DNA of 64,000 nt, from NCBI RefSeq assembly GCF_025154015.1, contig NZ_JAOAMV010000001.1, positions 310,001-374,000 of the forward strand, in the 5' to 3' direction. Made by a program: the position numbers and the translations under genes. Source of the stretch: Tsuneonella litorea. Lineage in GTDB: Bacteria > Pseudomonadota > Alphaproteobacteria > Sphingomonadales > Sphingomonadaceae. The notes beneath the pieces are model-generated. The model saw only the letters and a list, made by a program, of their open reading frames with translations. It made no database searches and was not told where the DNA came from. Below are positions 42,080 through 53,010 of the stretch, one piece after another (the stretch's first letter is position 1; every line of letters begins with the position of its first letter).

Positions 42080-42877
42080 ATGGATATCGTCGCATTGCTC
42101 ACCGACCCGGCCGCCTGGCTTGCGCTCCTGACGCTGATTGCGCTCGAAGTCGTGCTTGGGGTCGACAACCTCGTTTTCATCGCAATTCTGTCGAACAAGC
42201 TTCCGCCCGAACAGCAGTCGCGGGCGCGGCGGATCGGCTTGTCGCTCGCGCTGATCATGCGGATCGGGCTGCTGATGCTGATCGGCTGGCTGGTGACGCT
42301 TACCCAGCCGCTGTTCGATCTCGGCATGGCCGGCGCCCCGAACGCCTATGGCGAACCGAGCTTCGAGACAGCCTTCTCCGGGCGCGACCTGATCCTCCTC
42401 GCCGGCGGCCTGTTCCTGCTCTGGAAGGCGACCAAGGAGATCCATCACTCGATGGAGCCCGAGGACGATTCGGGAGAACTGCTCGACAAGACCCCCGGCA
42501 TCGGCGCGGCCGCCAAGGCCACCTTCGGAGCGGTGATCGCACAGATCATTGCGATCGATCTCGTCTTCTCGGTCGATTCGATCCTCACCGCGGTGGGCAT
42601 GACAGACGAGATTCCGATCATGGTCGCCGCGGTCGTGATCACCGTGGGCGTGATGATGGTCGCCGCCGACCCGCTCGCGCGGTTCATCGAGAAGAACCCC
42701 ACGCTGGTCATGCTCGCGCTGGCGTTCCTCGTGATGATCGGGCTCGTCCTGATCGCCGACGGGTTCGGTTTCCACGTGCCCAAGGGATACATCTACGCCG
42801 CGATGGGCTTTTCGGTGGGCGTCGAGATGCTCAATATCGTCCAGCGCCGCCGCCGCGCCAGAAAGGCACAGTCATGA
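42080..42877 (+). CDS. TerC-family membrane protein
   Basis: 265 residues from the ATG at 42080; another in-frame ATG is at 42068. TerC core: [55 protein letters not shown] and [30 protein letters not shown] with the conserved Asp and Glu for a metal ion. TerC proteins handle Mn(II) or tellurite. GC-rich gap upstream (about 240 bp) shared with the divergent cold-shock gene holds no other gene. Confidence 0.88.
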   Translation: MDIVALLTDPAAWLALLTLIALEVVLGVDNLVFIAILSNKLPPEQQSRARRIGLSLALIMRIGLLMLIGWLVTLTQPLFDLGMAGAPNAYGEPSFETAFSGRDLILLAGGLFLLWKATKEIHHSMEPEDDSGELLDKTPGIGAAAKATFGAVIAQIIAIDLVFSVDSILTAVGMTDEIPIMVAAVVITVGVMMVAADPLARFIEKNPTLVMLALAFLVMIGLVLIADGFGFHVPKGYIYAAMGFSVGVEMLNIVQRRRRARKAQS

Positions 42878-43311
42878 GCGATTTCCGCCAGTTGTCCGAT
42901 TCGATGTACGCAAGCCCCCAGATCGGCACGGCCGACGTCGCCGCGGCGAAGGAGATCGGCGTCGCGCTGATCGTCAACAACCGCCCCGAGGGCGAGAGCG
43001 ACGATCAGGTGCCCGGCCCCGCGATCGAGGCGGCCGCGCGCGACGCCGGGATCGACTACCTCGCGATCCCGATCACCCATGCCGGGTTCAGCCACCCCCA
43101 GGTCGCGGCGCTCGCGGCGGCGCTCGAGAAGGCGGACGGCCCGGTACTCGGGTATTGCCGCTCGGGCACGCGCTCGACGCTGCTCTGGGCCCTTGCCCGT
43201 GCGAGCCTGGGCGACGATCCCGCCGCGCTTGCCGACGCGGCTGCACGCGCCGGGTATGACGTCGCCCCGGTACGGCCCGCGATGGACGCGCTCGCCGCTC
43301 AGTCGCGGTAA
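42874..43311 (+). CDS. TIGR01244 sulfurtransferase/phosphatase-fold protein
   Basis: 145 residues of the DUF442 'beta-lactamase hydrolase-like protein' family, a dual-specificity-phosphatase-like fold with the active loop [14 protein letters not shown] (CxxGxRS). Used in sulfur metabolism of other alphaproteobacteria as Blh-type persulfide dioxygenase partners. ATGA overlap with terC. Its 3' end overlaps the convergent M20 gene by 13 bp. Confidence 0.82.
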   Translation: MSDFRQLSDSMYASPQIGTADVAAAKEIGVALIVNNRPEGESDDQVPGPAIEAAARDAGIDYLAIPITHAGFSHPQVAALAAALEKADGPVLGYCRSGTRSTLLWALARASLGDDPAALADAAARAGYDVAPVRPAMDALAAQSR

Positions 43312-44720
43312 TCGAGCGGCGGCTTGCGGTCGCCGAGCAGCGAGCGGTAGGTGTAGTTGCGCCCGCGCGCAGCATCGAACTCCGCCTTCGCCGCTGCCCG
43401 CAGCGCCGGGTCGGTGTAGAGTTCGACCGCTGCCAGCGCCATCGCCTTTGCCGCCAGTTGCGCGCCCTTGAACCCGATCGACATCCCGCTTGCCGCCGCC
43501 GACTGCCACGAGTGCGAGGGCGTGCCCGGCACCCAGGTCGCGGTGTTGAAGCCGACCGTCGGCGTGGCCCACGAGACGTCGCCGACGTCGGTCGAGCCGT
43601 AGCCGAGCGTCCTGGCGTAGGGCGCGACCATCTGCGCCGATTCGATCGGCCTTGCCTTTGCCAGCGTCGGCGCGATCCGTTCTGCGAACGCGCGTTCCTC
43701 GGCACTGTATGCGATCCCGCCCAGCGCGCGCAGCTTGGCATCCATCATGGCCTGCAAGGTCTCGTTGACGAGCAGCGGGTTGTTGCCGTGGATCACCTCC
43801 CATTCGACCTTTGTGCCCGTTCCCATCGCGGCGCCCTTCGCCGCCGCCTCGACCCGGCTCCACATGGCCTCGACCTCGTCGGTGCGGGAATGGCGCACGT
43901 AATAGAAGACCTCGGCAAAGTCGGGGATGACGTTCGGCGCCTTGCCCCCTTCGGTGATGACGTAGTGGATGCGCGAGTCCATCGTGGTATGCTCGCGCAT
44001 CAGGTTGACCATCATGTTCATCGCCTCGACCCCGTCGAGCGCGCTGCGCCCCTGGTCGGGAGCGCCCGCGGCATGGGCCGATCGCCCATGAAAGCGGAAC
44101 TTGGCCGACCGGTTGGCAAGGCTGGTTTCGGCGGCGGCGCTGTTCTCGTCCCCCGGATGCCAGTTGATCGTGAAATCGACGTCGTCGAACAGCCCGTCGC
44201 GCACGAGGTAGACCTTGCCCGAGCCGCCTTCCTCGGCGGGAGTGCCGTAGAACCGGACCCGGCCCGGCGTGCCGGTCTTCTCGAGCCATTCCTTGACCGC
44301 GATTGCCGCGGTCATCGAGGCGGCACCGAACAGGTTGTGGCCGCACGCGTGCGCCGCGGGCTTGCCGGCGATCGGGTCGCGGGCGGGGACCGCGGCCTGG
44401 CTGATTCCGGGCAGGGCGTCGTATTCGCCGAGGACCGCGATCAGCGGGCCGCCCGTCCCCCATTCGGCGGTGAACGCGGTGGGAATGCCGGCGACGCCCT
44501 TCGTCACCTTGAAGCCGGCCCGGGAAAGCTCCGACGCAAGCAGCGCGCTCGACCGGTCTTCCTTGTAACCGACCTCGGCCCACTCCCAGATCTGTCGTGC
44601 GACGCGCGTGGTATCTGCCTCGCGCGCGGCGACGAGCGCGACGGGATCGGGCGCCACGGCAAGAGCGGGGGCGGCAAGCAACAGGGCTGCGCCTGGCAGC
44701 GCGGCGAAACGGATCGGCAT
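43299..44720 (-). CDS. M20-family amidohydrolase, exported
   Basis: 473 residues with signal (ALPGAALLLAAPALA). M20 family metal motifs: AVLGEYDALPG, HACGHNLFGAASMTAAIA, GTPAEEGGSGKVYLVRDG and the dimerisation part SAHAAGAPDQGRSALDGVEAMN; C-terminal STDVGDVSWATPTVGF. Resembles the p-aminobenzoyl-glutamate hydrolase subunit AbgB. ATG at 44720; the upstream frame is not supported. Confidence 0.88.
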   Translation of the reverse strand: MPIRFAALPGAALLLAAPALAVAPDPVALVAAREADTTRVARQIWEWAEVGYKEDRSSALLASELSRAGFKVTKGVAGIPTAFTAEWGTGGPLIAVLGEYDALPGISQAAVPARDPIAGKPAAHACGHNLFGAASMTAAIAVKEWLEKTGTPGRVRFYGTPAEEGGSGKVYLVRDGLFDDVDFTINWHPGDENSAAAETSLANRSAKFRFHGRSAHAAGAPDQGRSALDGVEAMNMMVNLMREHTTMDSRIHYVITEGGKAPNVIPDFAEVFYYVRHSRTDEVEAMWSRVEAAAKGAAMGTGTKVEWEVIHGNNPLLVNETLQAMMDAKLRALGGIAYSAEERAFAERIAPTLAKARPIESAQMVAPYARTLGYGSTDVGDVSWATPTVGFNTATWVPGTPSHSWQSAAASGMSIGFKGAQLAAKAMALAAVELYTDPALRAAAKAEFDAARGRNYTYRSLLGDRKPPLDYRD

Positions 44721-44786
44721 ATGGTGAAGGCTCCCTCTTTGCGCGCAGCCTAGCGCGGGCGCAAAGGCTGTGGCAACGCCGCGGCG

Positions 44787-45182
44787 ATGACCGGCAAGCT
44801 GATCCAGATGGGCGCATCGCTGATCGCGATTCTCGCGCTTGCGTGGATTGCGCTCAGGCTCGGGCTGGGCGGCGACGCCCGCATCCGCGACGAGGCGCAT
44901 CTGCGCGAACTGGCACAAGAGGCATTGTACGGATTCGAGCCGGTGGAGATCGCGATCGACCGCGCCGGCCTCGCCGCACTGGCGCGCGATGGCGAGGGCC
45001 GGGTCATGCTCCTCCGGCGGCACGGTGCGCATTTCGCGGCCCGGCTGCTAGACGGGCACGCGCACGCCAGGCTCGACCGCAACTTCCTCGTCGTCGGCAC
45101 GAGCGACCGCCGATTCGGAGAAATCACGCTCGACCTCGGCCCGCAAGCGCAGGCTTGGGCTGCGAGCCTTCGGCGCCTATAA
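44787..45182 (+). CDS. Hypothetical single-pass membrane protein
   Basis: Not recognised. 131 residues with one N-terminal helix (MGASLIAILALAWIALRLGLG), then a soluble part: ARIRDEAHLRELAQEALYGFEPVEIAIDRAGLAALARDGEGRVMLLRRHGAHFAARLLDG. Codon use is typical; 11 bp before the sterol-desaturase gene, so possibly co-transcribed with it. Confidence 0.6.
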   Translation: MTGKLIQMGASLIAILALAWIALRLGLGGDARIRDEAHLRELAQEALYGFEPVEIAIDRAGLAALARDGEGRVMLLRRHGAHFAARLLDGHAHARLDRNFLVVGTSDRRFGEITLDLGPQAQAWAASLRRL

Positions 45183-45193
45183 CCCGGTCAGCC

Positions 45194-46132
45194 ATGCCCA
45201 GCTTCTCGCCCGTCGATTACGCCGTACCCGGTTTCGTCCTGCTGGTCCTGATCGAGATGATCTGGGCCCGGAGGATGCGGCGCGAGGCCTACGAGCCGCG
45301 GGACACGCTGACCAGCCTCGCCTTCGGCCTCGGCAGCACGGTAGCGGGTCTGCTGACCGGCGGGGCGTTCCTCGCGCTGTTCCTGTGGACCTGGCAGTTC
45401 CGCCTGTTCGAGGTGCCGTGGGCGTGGTGGGCGTGGGCGCTGTGCTTCGTGCTCGACGACCTCGCCTACTACTGGATCCACCGCTTCGGGCACCGCGTGC
45501 GGTGGTTCTGGGCGAGCCACGTGAACCACCACTCGAGCCAGCATTACAACCTTTCGACCGCGCTGCGGCAAACCTGGACGGGTTTCCTCACGCTCGGTTT
45601 TGCGTTCAAGCTGCCGCTGGTCCTGCTGGGCTTCCACCCGGTCATGATCGCCATCTGCGGCGGCTTCAACCTGATCTATCAGTTCTGGATCCACACCGAG
45701 GCGATCGGCAAGATGCCGCGCTGGTTCGAGGCGGTGATGAACACGCCGAGCCACCACCGCGTCCACCACGCGACCAACCCGCGCTACCTCGATCGCAACT
45801 ACGCAGGCGTGTTCATCGTCTGGGACCGCCTGTTCGGCACGTTCGAGGAAGAGCGCCCCGACGAGGAACGGATCCGCTACGGCATCGTCCGGCAGCTCGG
45901 CAGCTTCAACCTCCTGTGGGCGGTGTTCCACGAATGGATCGGCATCGCGCAGGACGTGGCCCGCGCGCCCTGGCGGCACAAGCTGTCCTACCTCGTCCGT
46001 GCACCCGGCTGGACCCACGACGGTTCCCGCGAGACGAGCGAGATGATCCGCGCCCGCTGGGAAACGCGCCGGGTCGCGGAAAAACCGGTTGCGGACGAAA
46101 ACCCGGTTGCCGCACCGCGCGAGGCTGCCTAA
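45194..46132 (+). CDS. Sterol desaturase/fatty-acid hydroxylase family protein
   Basis: 312 residues. Membrane di-iron enzyme with His clusters HRFGHRVRWFWASHVNHHSSQHYN, NTPSHHRVHHATNPRYLDRN and EWIG. Hydrophobic helices at the N-terminus. Family members act on sterols, carotenoids or fatty acids; substrate unknown. Start at 45194; the 26 bp to the GMC gene suggests an operon. Confidence 0.88.
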   Translation: MPSFSPVDYAVPGFVLLVLIEMIWARRMRREAYEPRDTLTSLAFGLGSTVAGLLTGGAFLALFLWTWQFRLFEVPWAWWAWALCFVLDDLAYYWIHRFGHRVRWFWASHVNHHSSQHYNLSTALRQTWTGFLTLGFAFKLPLVLLGFHPVMIAICGGFNLIYQFWIHTEAIGKMPRWFEAVMNTPSHHRVHHATNPRYLDRNYAGVFIVWDRLFGTFEEERPDEERIRYGIVRQLGSFNLLWAVFHEWIGIAQDVARAPWRHKLSYLVRAPGWTHDGSRETSEMIRARWETRRVAEKPVADENPVAAPREAA

Positions 46133-46157
46133 CCCCCACCTCCAAGGAGAGGCGGGC

Positions 46158-47747
46158 GTGAGCGACAATTTCGACATCATCGTGATCGGCGGCGGCAGCG
46201 CGGGCAGCGCGGCGGCCGGGCGGCTGGCCGAAGCAGGGCGGCGGGTCTGCCTGCTCGAAGCGGGCGGTGCGAACCGGCATGTCTTCACGCGCACCCCGGG
46301 GCTGCTGGCGATGATGCCGGACAGGAGCATGTTCAAGTACGATACCGAGCCGATGGACAGCCTCGGCGGCCGGATCGGTTACCAGCCGCGCGGGCGCGGA
46401 CTCGGCGGATCGAGCGCGGTCAACGGGATGGTCTACATTCGCGGCCACCCGTGGGATTACGAGAACTGGGCCGCGCTCGGCTGCACGGGCTGGGCATGGG
46501 ACGACGTCCTTCCCGTCTTCAAGCGGCAGGAGAACAATGCACGCGGCGCCGATGCCTGGCACGGCGCGAGCGGCCCCTTGCCCGTCAGCGACCAGATCAG
46601 CCCGAGCCACGTGGCGCAAGCCTTCGTCGATGCCGCCGCCGAACTCCAGCTGCCCCGCAACGATGACTTCAACGGGCCCCGCCAGGAGGGCTTCGGACTA
46701 TACCAGGTCACCCAGAAGGACGGCGAACGCTGGTCGTCGTCGCGCGCTTTCATCGAGCCGCTCGAAGGCAGCCCGAATCTTGCCGTGCGCACCGACGTGG
46801 TGATCGAGCGAATCGAGATCGAGGACGGCCGCGCCACCGGCGTGACCATCCGCAAGGGCGATGGGACCGAGACGATCCGCGCGTCGGGCGGCGTGGTGCT
46901 GAGCGCGGGGGCGTTCGGCAGTCCGCAGATCCTGATGCTGTCGGGCATCGGCCCAGGCGCTGAGCTTTCCCGTCACGGCATCGAAGTGCGACTCGACCGG
47001 CCGGCGGTGGGCGCCGACCTGCAGGATCACTGCGATTTCCTGACCAGCTACGAGCTCGACGACACGAGCCTGTTCGGCGGCTCGCTCAAGGGCCTCTGGG
47101 CGCTTGCGAAGGCCTTCGTCGAGCACCGCCGGCACCGGACCGGGATGCTGACCACGAACTTCGCCGAAAGCGGCGGGTTCGTGAAGATCGAACCCGATGC
47201 TCCGGCGCCCGACATCCAGTACCATTTCATCCGCGCGATCATCCAGAACCACGGGCGCGACCGGTTGAAACAGCACGGCTTCTCGCTCCACGCCTGCGTG
47301 CTGCGACCGTACAGCCGCGGCTGGGTCCGGCTGCACAGCGCGGACCCGACGGCGGCGCCGGCGATCAACCCCAATTTCCTGTCCGACGCGCGCGACATGG
47401 CATTGCTGATGAAGGGTTCGCGATTGATGGTGCGGATCGCCGATGCCCCGAGCTTCCGGGCGCTGGGAGCAAGGGACCGCAACCCCATCGATTACGACGA
47501 CGACGACGCGCTCGAGGCGCGCATCCGCCAGGTGGCCGACACCATCTACCACCCGGTGGGAACCTGCCGGATGGGCGGCGACGACGACAGCGTGGTCGAT
47601 CCCACGCTCGCGGTGCGCGGCGTCGACCGCCTGTGGGTCGCCGATGCCTCGGTCATGCCCCGGCTCGTCAGCGGCAACACCAACGCGCCGAGCATCATGA
47701 TCGGCGAGCGGTGTGCCGGGTTCATTGAGGCGCGGCTCGCTGCCTAG
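46158..47747 (+). CDS. GMC-family oxidoreductase (choline dehydrogenase-like)
   Basis: 529 residues, FAD enzyme. GMC motifs: [31 protein letters not shown] (dinucleotide fold), [27 protein letters not shown] (GMC signature 1), [16 protein letters not shown] (signature 2) and C-terminal [10 protein letters not shown] / [17 protein letters not shown] at 46158, after AAGGAGAGG. Substrate unknown. Confidence 0.92.
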   Translation: MSDNFDIIVIGGGSAGSAAAGRLAEAGRRVCLLEAGGANRHVFTRTPGLLAMMPDRSMFKYDTEPMDSLGGRIGYQPRGRGLGGSSAVNGMVYIRGHPWDYENWAALGCTGWAWDDVLPVFKRQENNARGADAWHGASGPLPVSDQISPSHVAQAFVDAAAELQLPRNDDFNGPRQEGFGLYQVTQKDGERWSSSRAFIEPLEGSPNLAVRTDVVIERIEIEDGRATGVTIRKGDGTETIRASGGVVLSAGAFGSPQILMLSGIGPGAELSRHGIEVRLDRPAVGADLQDHCDFLTSYELDDTSLFGGSLKGLWALAKAFVEHRRHRTGMLTTNFAESGGFVKIEPDAPAPDIQYHFIRAIIQNHGRDRLKQHGFSLHACVLRPYSRGWVRLHSADPTAAPAINPNFLSDARDMALLMKGSRLMVRIADAPSFRALGARDRNPIDYDDDDALEARIRQVADTIYHPVGTCRMGGDDDSVVDPTLAVRGVDRLWVADASVMPRLVSGNTNAPSIMIGERCAGFIEARLAA

Positions 47748-48105
47748 TCTCCGCGATCGCCTCCAAGCGCTCAAGCGCGAGGCACTGACTTTGTGGGTCG
47801 CCGCGCGCGATCCGCGCACGCCGATTGCCGCGAAGCTTCTGGCAGGCGCGGTCGCCGCCTACGCCTTCAGCCCGATCGACCTGATCCCCGATTTCATCCC
47901 CGTGCTGGGGCTGGTCGACGATCTGCTGATCGTCCCCGCAGGGGTGTGGCTGGCGCTGAAGCTGATACCGGCGCCGCTCATGGCAGAGTACCGCGAAGCC
48001 GCCGCGCGCCTGGCCGAGCGGCCGGTGTCGCGCGGCGCGGCCGTCGCGATCATCGCCGCCTGGGTCGCGATCCTCGCTATCGGCGGGTGGCGGCTGCTGC
48101 GATGA
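47713..48105 (+). CDS. DUF1232/YkvA-family membrane protein
   Basis: 130 residues with the DUF1232 core [48 protein letters not shown] and a second hydrophobic helix at the C-terminus. Start GTG at 47713 overlaps the GMC gene by 35 bp, TTG at 47725 is an alternative. Confidence 0.85.
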   Translation: MPGSLRRGSLPSLRDRLQALKREALTLWVAARDPRTPIAAKLLAGAVAAYAFSPIDLIPDFIPVLGLVDDLLIVPAGVWLALKLIPAPLMAEYREAAARLAERPVSRGAAVAIIAAWVAILAIGGWRLLR

Positions 48106-48113
48106 GAAGGCCC

Positions 48114-48134
48114 GCCGGGGGCATGGCCCCCGGC
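48114..48134. terminator. Hairpin between two convergent genes
   Basis: Nine-bp stem GCCGGGGGC / GCCCCCGGC with a 3-nt loop, between the stops of DUF1232 and the TonB receptor. T-runs are weak on both sides. Confidence 0.5.
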
Positions 48135-48148
48135 GAATGGCCCGCTTG

Positions 48149-50890
48149 TCAGAACTTCGCGCTGGCCCGCACGTACCAGCTGCCCCCGTTGAAACCGAAC
48201 GGAGAGCGTTCGCCATATTGCGCGCCCACGATGCCGCGCCACGGGTTCAGCGTCGGATAGGTATCGAACAGGTTCTGTGCGCCGACCGCCAGTTCGAAGT
48301 TGTCGATGAACTCGTAGCCGATTTCGGCGTCGACGGTCATCTTCGCCTTGGCGAAGATCGGCAGCGTATCGTCCTCGAGATGGGCCTCGAAGTACTTGCC
48401 GAAGTAGTTGACCCGTAGCAGCCCGCGGAACCGGCCCTGCTCGTGCGTCAGGTTCAGGAAGCCCTTCCAGCGCGGCAGGCCCTCCTCGAGCTGGCGCACG
48501 CGCGTGCTGTTGAGCGTGTCGCCCACGTTGGTGACGTCGGTCTTCGTGTAGTTGATCGCCAGCGTCGCGCGGGTGGTGCCGCCCGATACGAGAGCGAACC
48601 GCGAGTTCAGGACGAAGTCGACACCCTGCGTGCGCGTATCGAAATCGTTGTTGAAGAACGTGAACGCGGTCAGGTCCTCGAACCCGGTGAAGTCCGCCCG
48701 GTCGATCACGTTGGCGTTGGCGAGCTGAGTCAGCAGCTGCGCGGTCGGCGGGGTGAAGGTGGAAGTGCAGTTGTTCGCCACGCCTTCACGATTGGCGAGA
48801 TAGCAGAGCGCCGCAGGGAAATCGATCGCCGACGAGCGCGAGATCCGGTCCTTCAGCTTGATGTTGAAATAGTCGATCGTGAAGGTGACCCTGCCCATCT
48901 CGCCCGCCACGCCCGCGGTGAAGCTGTCGGCCCGCTCGGGCCCCAGCGTCGGGCGCGTACCGCCCAGCCCGCCGCTGGCCACCGGTGCCGCGATGTAGTC
49001 GGCGGCGATCAGGCCAGGCGCGCTGAAGAGCGGGAACGTGCCTTCGTCCTGCAGCATCCCGTTGGAAAACTGCGTGGTCACGTTGATCACGTTGGCCTGG
49101 CCGGCAGTCGGCACGTGGAAGCCGGTCGAATAGGTGCTGCGCACCCGCAGCGCGTCGCTCAGCTTGTAGAGCCCGCCGACCTTCCACGTCGTGGTGTTGC
49201 CGAAGCTCTTGGTGTCTTCGTAGCGCACCGCCGCCTGCAGTGTGAGCGCCTCCATCAGGTCGGCCTCGATGTCGAGGTAGGCCGCCTTGTTGTCTTCCTT
49301 GCTCGATCCGGCGGAATTGGTGGCGAAGCCGGGAAAGCCGTTCGAACTGGTCGAGAACCCCTGACCGAACGGGAATGCGGCAGTGGGTTGGGCAAGCGGC
49401 CCCAGCTCGAACGAAGCCAGGTCGCCTGCATAAATCGTGAATTCCTCGTCGCGGTATTCGCCGCCCGCAGCGACGTAGACGCTGCCGGTTCCGAGCGGAA
49501 TCTCGTACCCGAGGTTGAGGTTGAACACGTTCTCGGTCTGCGAATAACCGCCCGGGTTGAATTCGGTCGGGGTGTTGGGGCCGAGCGAGGCGTTGACAGT
49601 GTTGCGGATCATGAAGTCCGCCTTGTTGCGCCCGTGCCGGTAGCTGAGGTCGAAGTCGATCGCGCCCAGCACCTTGCCGCGCACGCCCGTCGCGATCGAG
49701 TAATCCTCGACGTCGCCGCCGAAGCGGGGCGTGAAACCGCCGGGAAACAGCTCGACGAACGAGAAGCAGTTAGGGTTGGCGGTGACCGCCGCGAGCACGA
49801 CCGGGTTGGGAATGAGCCCGCCGCCCTGGGTCAGCGGGATGCCCGCCGGACAGTCGCCCGCGGTGTTGATCGACAGGTCGCCGACGAGGATAGAGGGGAC
49901 CGCGTTGGGCGCGGTGGAGGCGAACCCCGTCACCGGATCGACCATCGGCCCCGCGTAGACGCCGCCGCGGTTGGTCGGGTTGCGGAAGAAGAATCCCCCG
50001 TCGACGTTGCGGCTGGCATAGTTGCCGAACGCATAGAGGGTGATGTCTTCCGTCAGGTCGACGCCGGCGTTGGCATAGAACTTGAAGTCGTCGTTTACAT
50101 TGGGCTGGCCCCAGATCTGCGCGGGATTGGCGACCGCGGTATTGCCGGCGGCGATCAGCGCGGCGGCGTCGTCGCGCTGGACCGAACGGTCAGTCGCGTT
50201 CGATTCCCCGTATTCGGCACTGAGGTTGAGGAACCCGGCATCGCCCAGCGGAAGGCCGACGTTGGCGCCGAACAGGTAGTTCTCACCGTCGCCCTTGTAG
50301 GTCTGTCCGTACTTGGCGGTCAGCTCGATCCCGTCGGCATTGTCCTTGAGGATGAAGTTGAGCACGCCCGCAATGGCGTCGGAACCGTATTGCGAGGACG
50401 CGCCGTCACGCAGCACTTCGAGCTGCTTGATCGCGATCGAGGGGATCACCGATATGTCGGGGCCTTGCGAACCGTCCGAGATGCCGCCGCCGAGGAAGGC
50501 GATGACCGAAGCGCGGTGCATGCGCTTGCCGTTGACGAGGACGAGTGTGTTGTCGGGCGACAGGCCGCGCAGGTTAGCCGGCCGCACGAGTGTCGCGGCG
50601 TCCGAGATCGGCTGGGTGCTGACGTTGTAGGACGGCACCGAGATACGGATCGCGTCCCCGATGTCGTTCGGCGCCTGGTTCTGCAGTTCCGAACCCGACA
50701 CCACGTCGACCGGCGCGACCGTGTCTGCCGCCGAACGGTCGAGCTGGCGGGTGCCGGTGACGATGATCGCCGGGGCATCGGCCGGGCCGCCGAGGTCCTG
50801 TGCGGCCGCAGGCGACAGGGTCGCCACGGATGCCGCTCCCACGAGCAGGCCGACCCGCAGTTTGGTGAAGGTGGAAGCCGGATACGCCAT
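48149..50890 (-). CDS. TonB-dependent outer-membrane receptor
   Basis: 913 residues with signal (ATLSPAAAQ). Plug domain with APVDVVSGSELQNQAPNDIGDAIR and LVNGKRMHRASVIAFLGGGISD, IKQLEVLRDGASSQYGSDAIAGVLNFI; then a 22-strand barrel with long loops and the C-terminal aromatic PWRGIVGAQYGERSPFGFNGGSWYVRASAKF (ends in Phe). Ligand unknown; there is no regulator or transporter next to it. The opposite strand holds a 913-codon shadow ORF. Confidence 0.93.
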   Translation of the reverse strand: MAYPASTFTKLRVGLLVGAASVATLSPAAAQDLGGPADAPAIIVTGTRQLDRSAADTVAPVDVVSGSELQNQAPNDIGDAIRISVPSYNVSTQPISDAATLVRPANLRGLSPDNTLVLVNGKRMHRASVIAFLGGGISDGSQGPDISVIPSIAIKQLEVLRDGASSQYGSDAIAGVLNFILKDNADGIELTAKYGQTYKGDGENYLFGANVGLPLGDAGFLNLSAEYGESNATDRSVQRDDAAALIAAGNTAVANPAQIWGQPNVNDDFKFYANAGVDLTEDITLYAFGNYASRNVDGGFFFRNPTNRGGVYAGPMVDPVTGFASTAPNAVPSILVGDLSINTAGDCPAGIPLTQGGGLIPNPVVLAAVTANPNCFSFVELFPGGFTPRFGGDVEDYSIATGVRGKVLGAIDFDLSYRHGRNKADFMIRNTVNASLGPNTPTEFNPGGYSQTENVFNLNLGYEIPLGTGSVYVAAGGEYRDEEFTIYAGDLASFELGPLAQPTAAFPFGQGFSTSSNGFPGFATNSAGSSKEDNKAAYLDIEADLMEALTLQAAVRYEDTKSFGNTTTWKVGGLYKLSDALRVRSTYSTGFHVPTAGQANVINVTTQFSNGMLQDEGTFPLFSAPGLIAADYIAAPVASGGLGGTRPTLGPERADSFTAGVAGEMGRVTFTIDYFNIKLKDRISRSSAIDFPAALCYLANREGVANNCTSTFTPPTAQLLTQLANANVIDRADFTGFEDLTAFTFFNNDFDTRTQGVDFVLNSRFALVSGGTTRATLAINYTKTDVTNVGDTLNSTRVRQLEEGLPRWKGFLNLTHEQGRFRGLLRVNYFGKYFEAHLEDDTLPIFAKAKMTVDAEIGYEFIDNFELAVGAQNLFDTYPTLNPWRGIVGAQYGERSPFGFNGGSWYVRASAKF

Positions 50891-50994
50891 TGTTCTTCTC
50901 CCCTAACTTTTCGCAAGTTTGATCGATTGCGCGCGTTTGGCAACGGCAATGCGGTGCGGGGATGCGCTGCGAATCGGGAGTGTGTTCAAGCTGC

Positions 50995-51036
50995 AACGAA
51001 AAAGGGGCCGGGAGCGGCTGGCTCCCGACCCATCAA
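50995..51036 (-). terminator. Rho-independent terminator of glnK-amtB
   Basis: On the minus strand CGGGAGC-cagcc-GCTCCCG is followed by GCCCCTTTTTCG (plus-strand stem 51009-51015 with 51021-51027; A-tract 50998-51003). It lies 90 nt after the amtB stop. Confidence 0.8.
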
Positions 51037-51119
51037 AGGCGGTGTTCGCAGGAGGAACATCGGATGGCGGAGCCAGAGGGAAGGAGAGGAGACCCCCTGG
51101 CCCACGCCAAGCTTGGTGA

Positions 51120-52487
<1,368 letters not shown>

Positions 52488-52520
52488 CGGATTACCCCTC
52501 ATGATTTCGGAGCGCGCGGA

Positions 52521-52859
52521 TCAGAGCGCGGTGTCGCCGGACTCGCCGGTGCGGATGCGGGTCGCGGAAGCGAGGTCGAGGACGAAGATCTTCCCGTCAC
52601 CGATCGCTTCGGTGCGGGCGACCTGCTGGATCGTTTCGACCACTTGCGGCGCGATCGCGTCGCTGGCGGCGATCTCGAGCTTCACCTTGGGAAGCATGTT
52701 GGTCGAGTATTCCGCGCCGCGGTAGATTTCGGTCTGGCCCTTCTGGCGCCCGAAGCCCTTGACCTCGGTCACGGTCATGCCGGCGACGCCGATGCCCGAG
52801 AGCGCCTCGCGCACCTCGTCGAGCTTGAACGGCTTGATTACGGCGATGATGAATTTCAT
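52521..52859 (-). CDS. glnK: Nitrogen regulatory protein P-II (GlnK)
   Basis: 112-residue P-II signal protein. T-loop Tyr51 (uridylylation site) is kept in QTEIYRGAEYSTNML; B-loop VRTEAIGDGKIFVLDL. Binds 2-oxoglutarate and ATP; trimer plugs AmtB when nitrogen is plentiful. Classic glnK-amtB order. Confidence 0.96.
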   Translation of the reverse strand: MKFIIAVIKPFKLDEVREALSGIGVAGMTVTEVKGFGRQKGQTEIYRGAEYSTNMLPKVKLEIAASDAIAPQVVETIQQVARTEAIGDGKIFVLDLASATRIRTGESGDTAL

Positions 52860-52904
52860 CGATGCCCCCTCGATTGCGGCCGGGCCCGTCCCGGCTTCGC
52901 AGGT

Positions 52905-52922
52905 GCAGCAAGAGCCGTGCCA
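52905..52922 (-). promoter_or_regulatory. Sigma-54 (-24/-12) promoter of glnK-amtB
   Basis: On the minus strand TGGCACGGCTCTTGCTGC fits the sigma-54 consensus TGGCACG-N4-TTGCW exactly, with GG (52921-52920) and GC (52909-52908) 10 nt apart. Transcription should start about 12 nt downstream, near 52896, leaving a 35-40 nt leader before the glnK ATG at 52859. This fits control by NtrC and the RpoN encoded at 554. Confidence 0.85.
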
Positions 52923-53010
52923 GCCGGGAAAATTAACGGTCCGCCGAGGGTGGGCGCACGGACGCGCTTGGCGCCCTGCACACGCAGATGCTCAGAAAAT
53001 AGGCACGTGG

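Noticed and set aside
42874-43311. Persulfide dioxygenase operon with TauE and a BigR regulator
   Set aside because: The Blh-type gene is 13 kb from the TauE gene and next to terC; there is no ArsR-type regulator.
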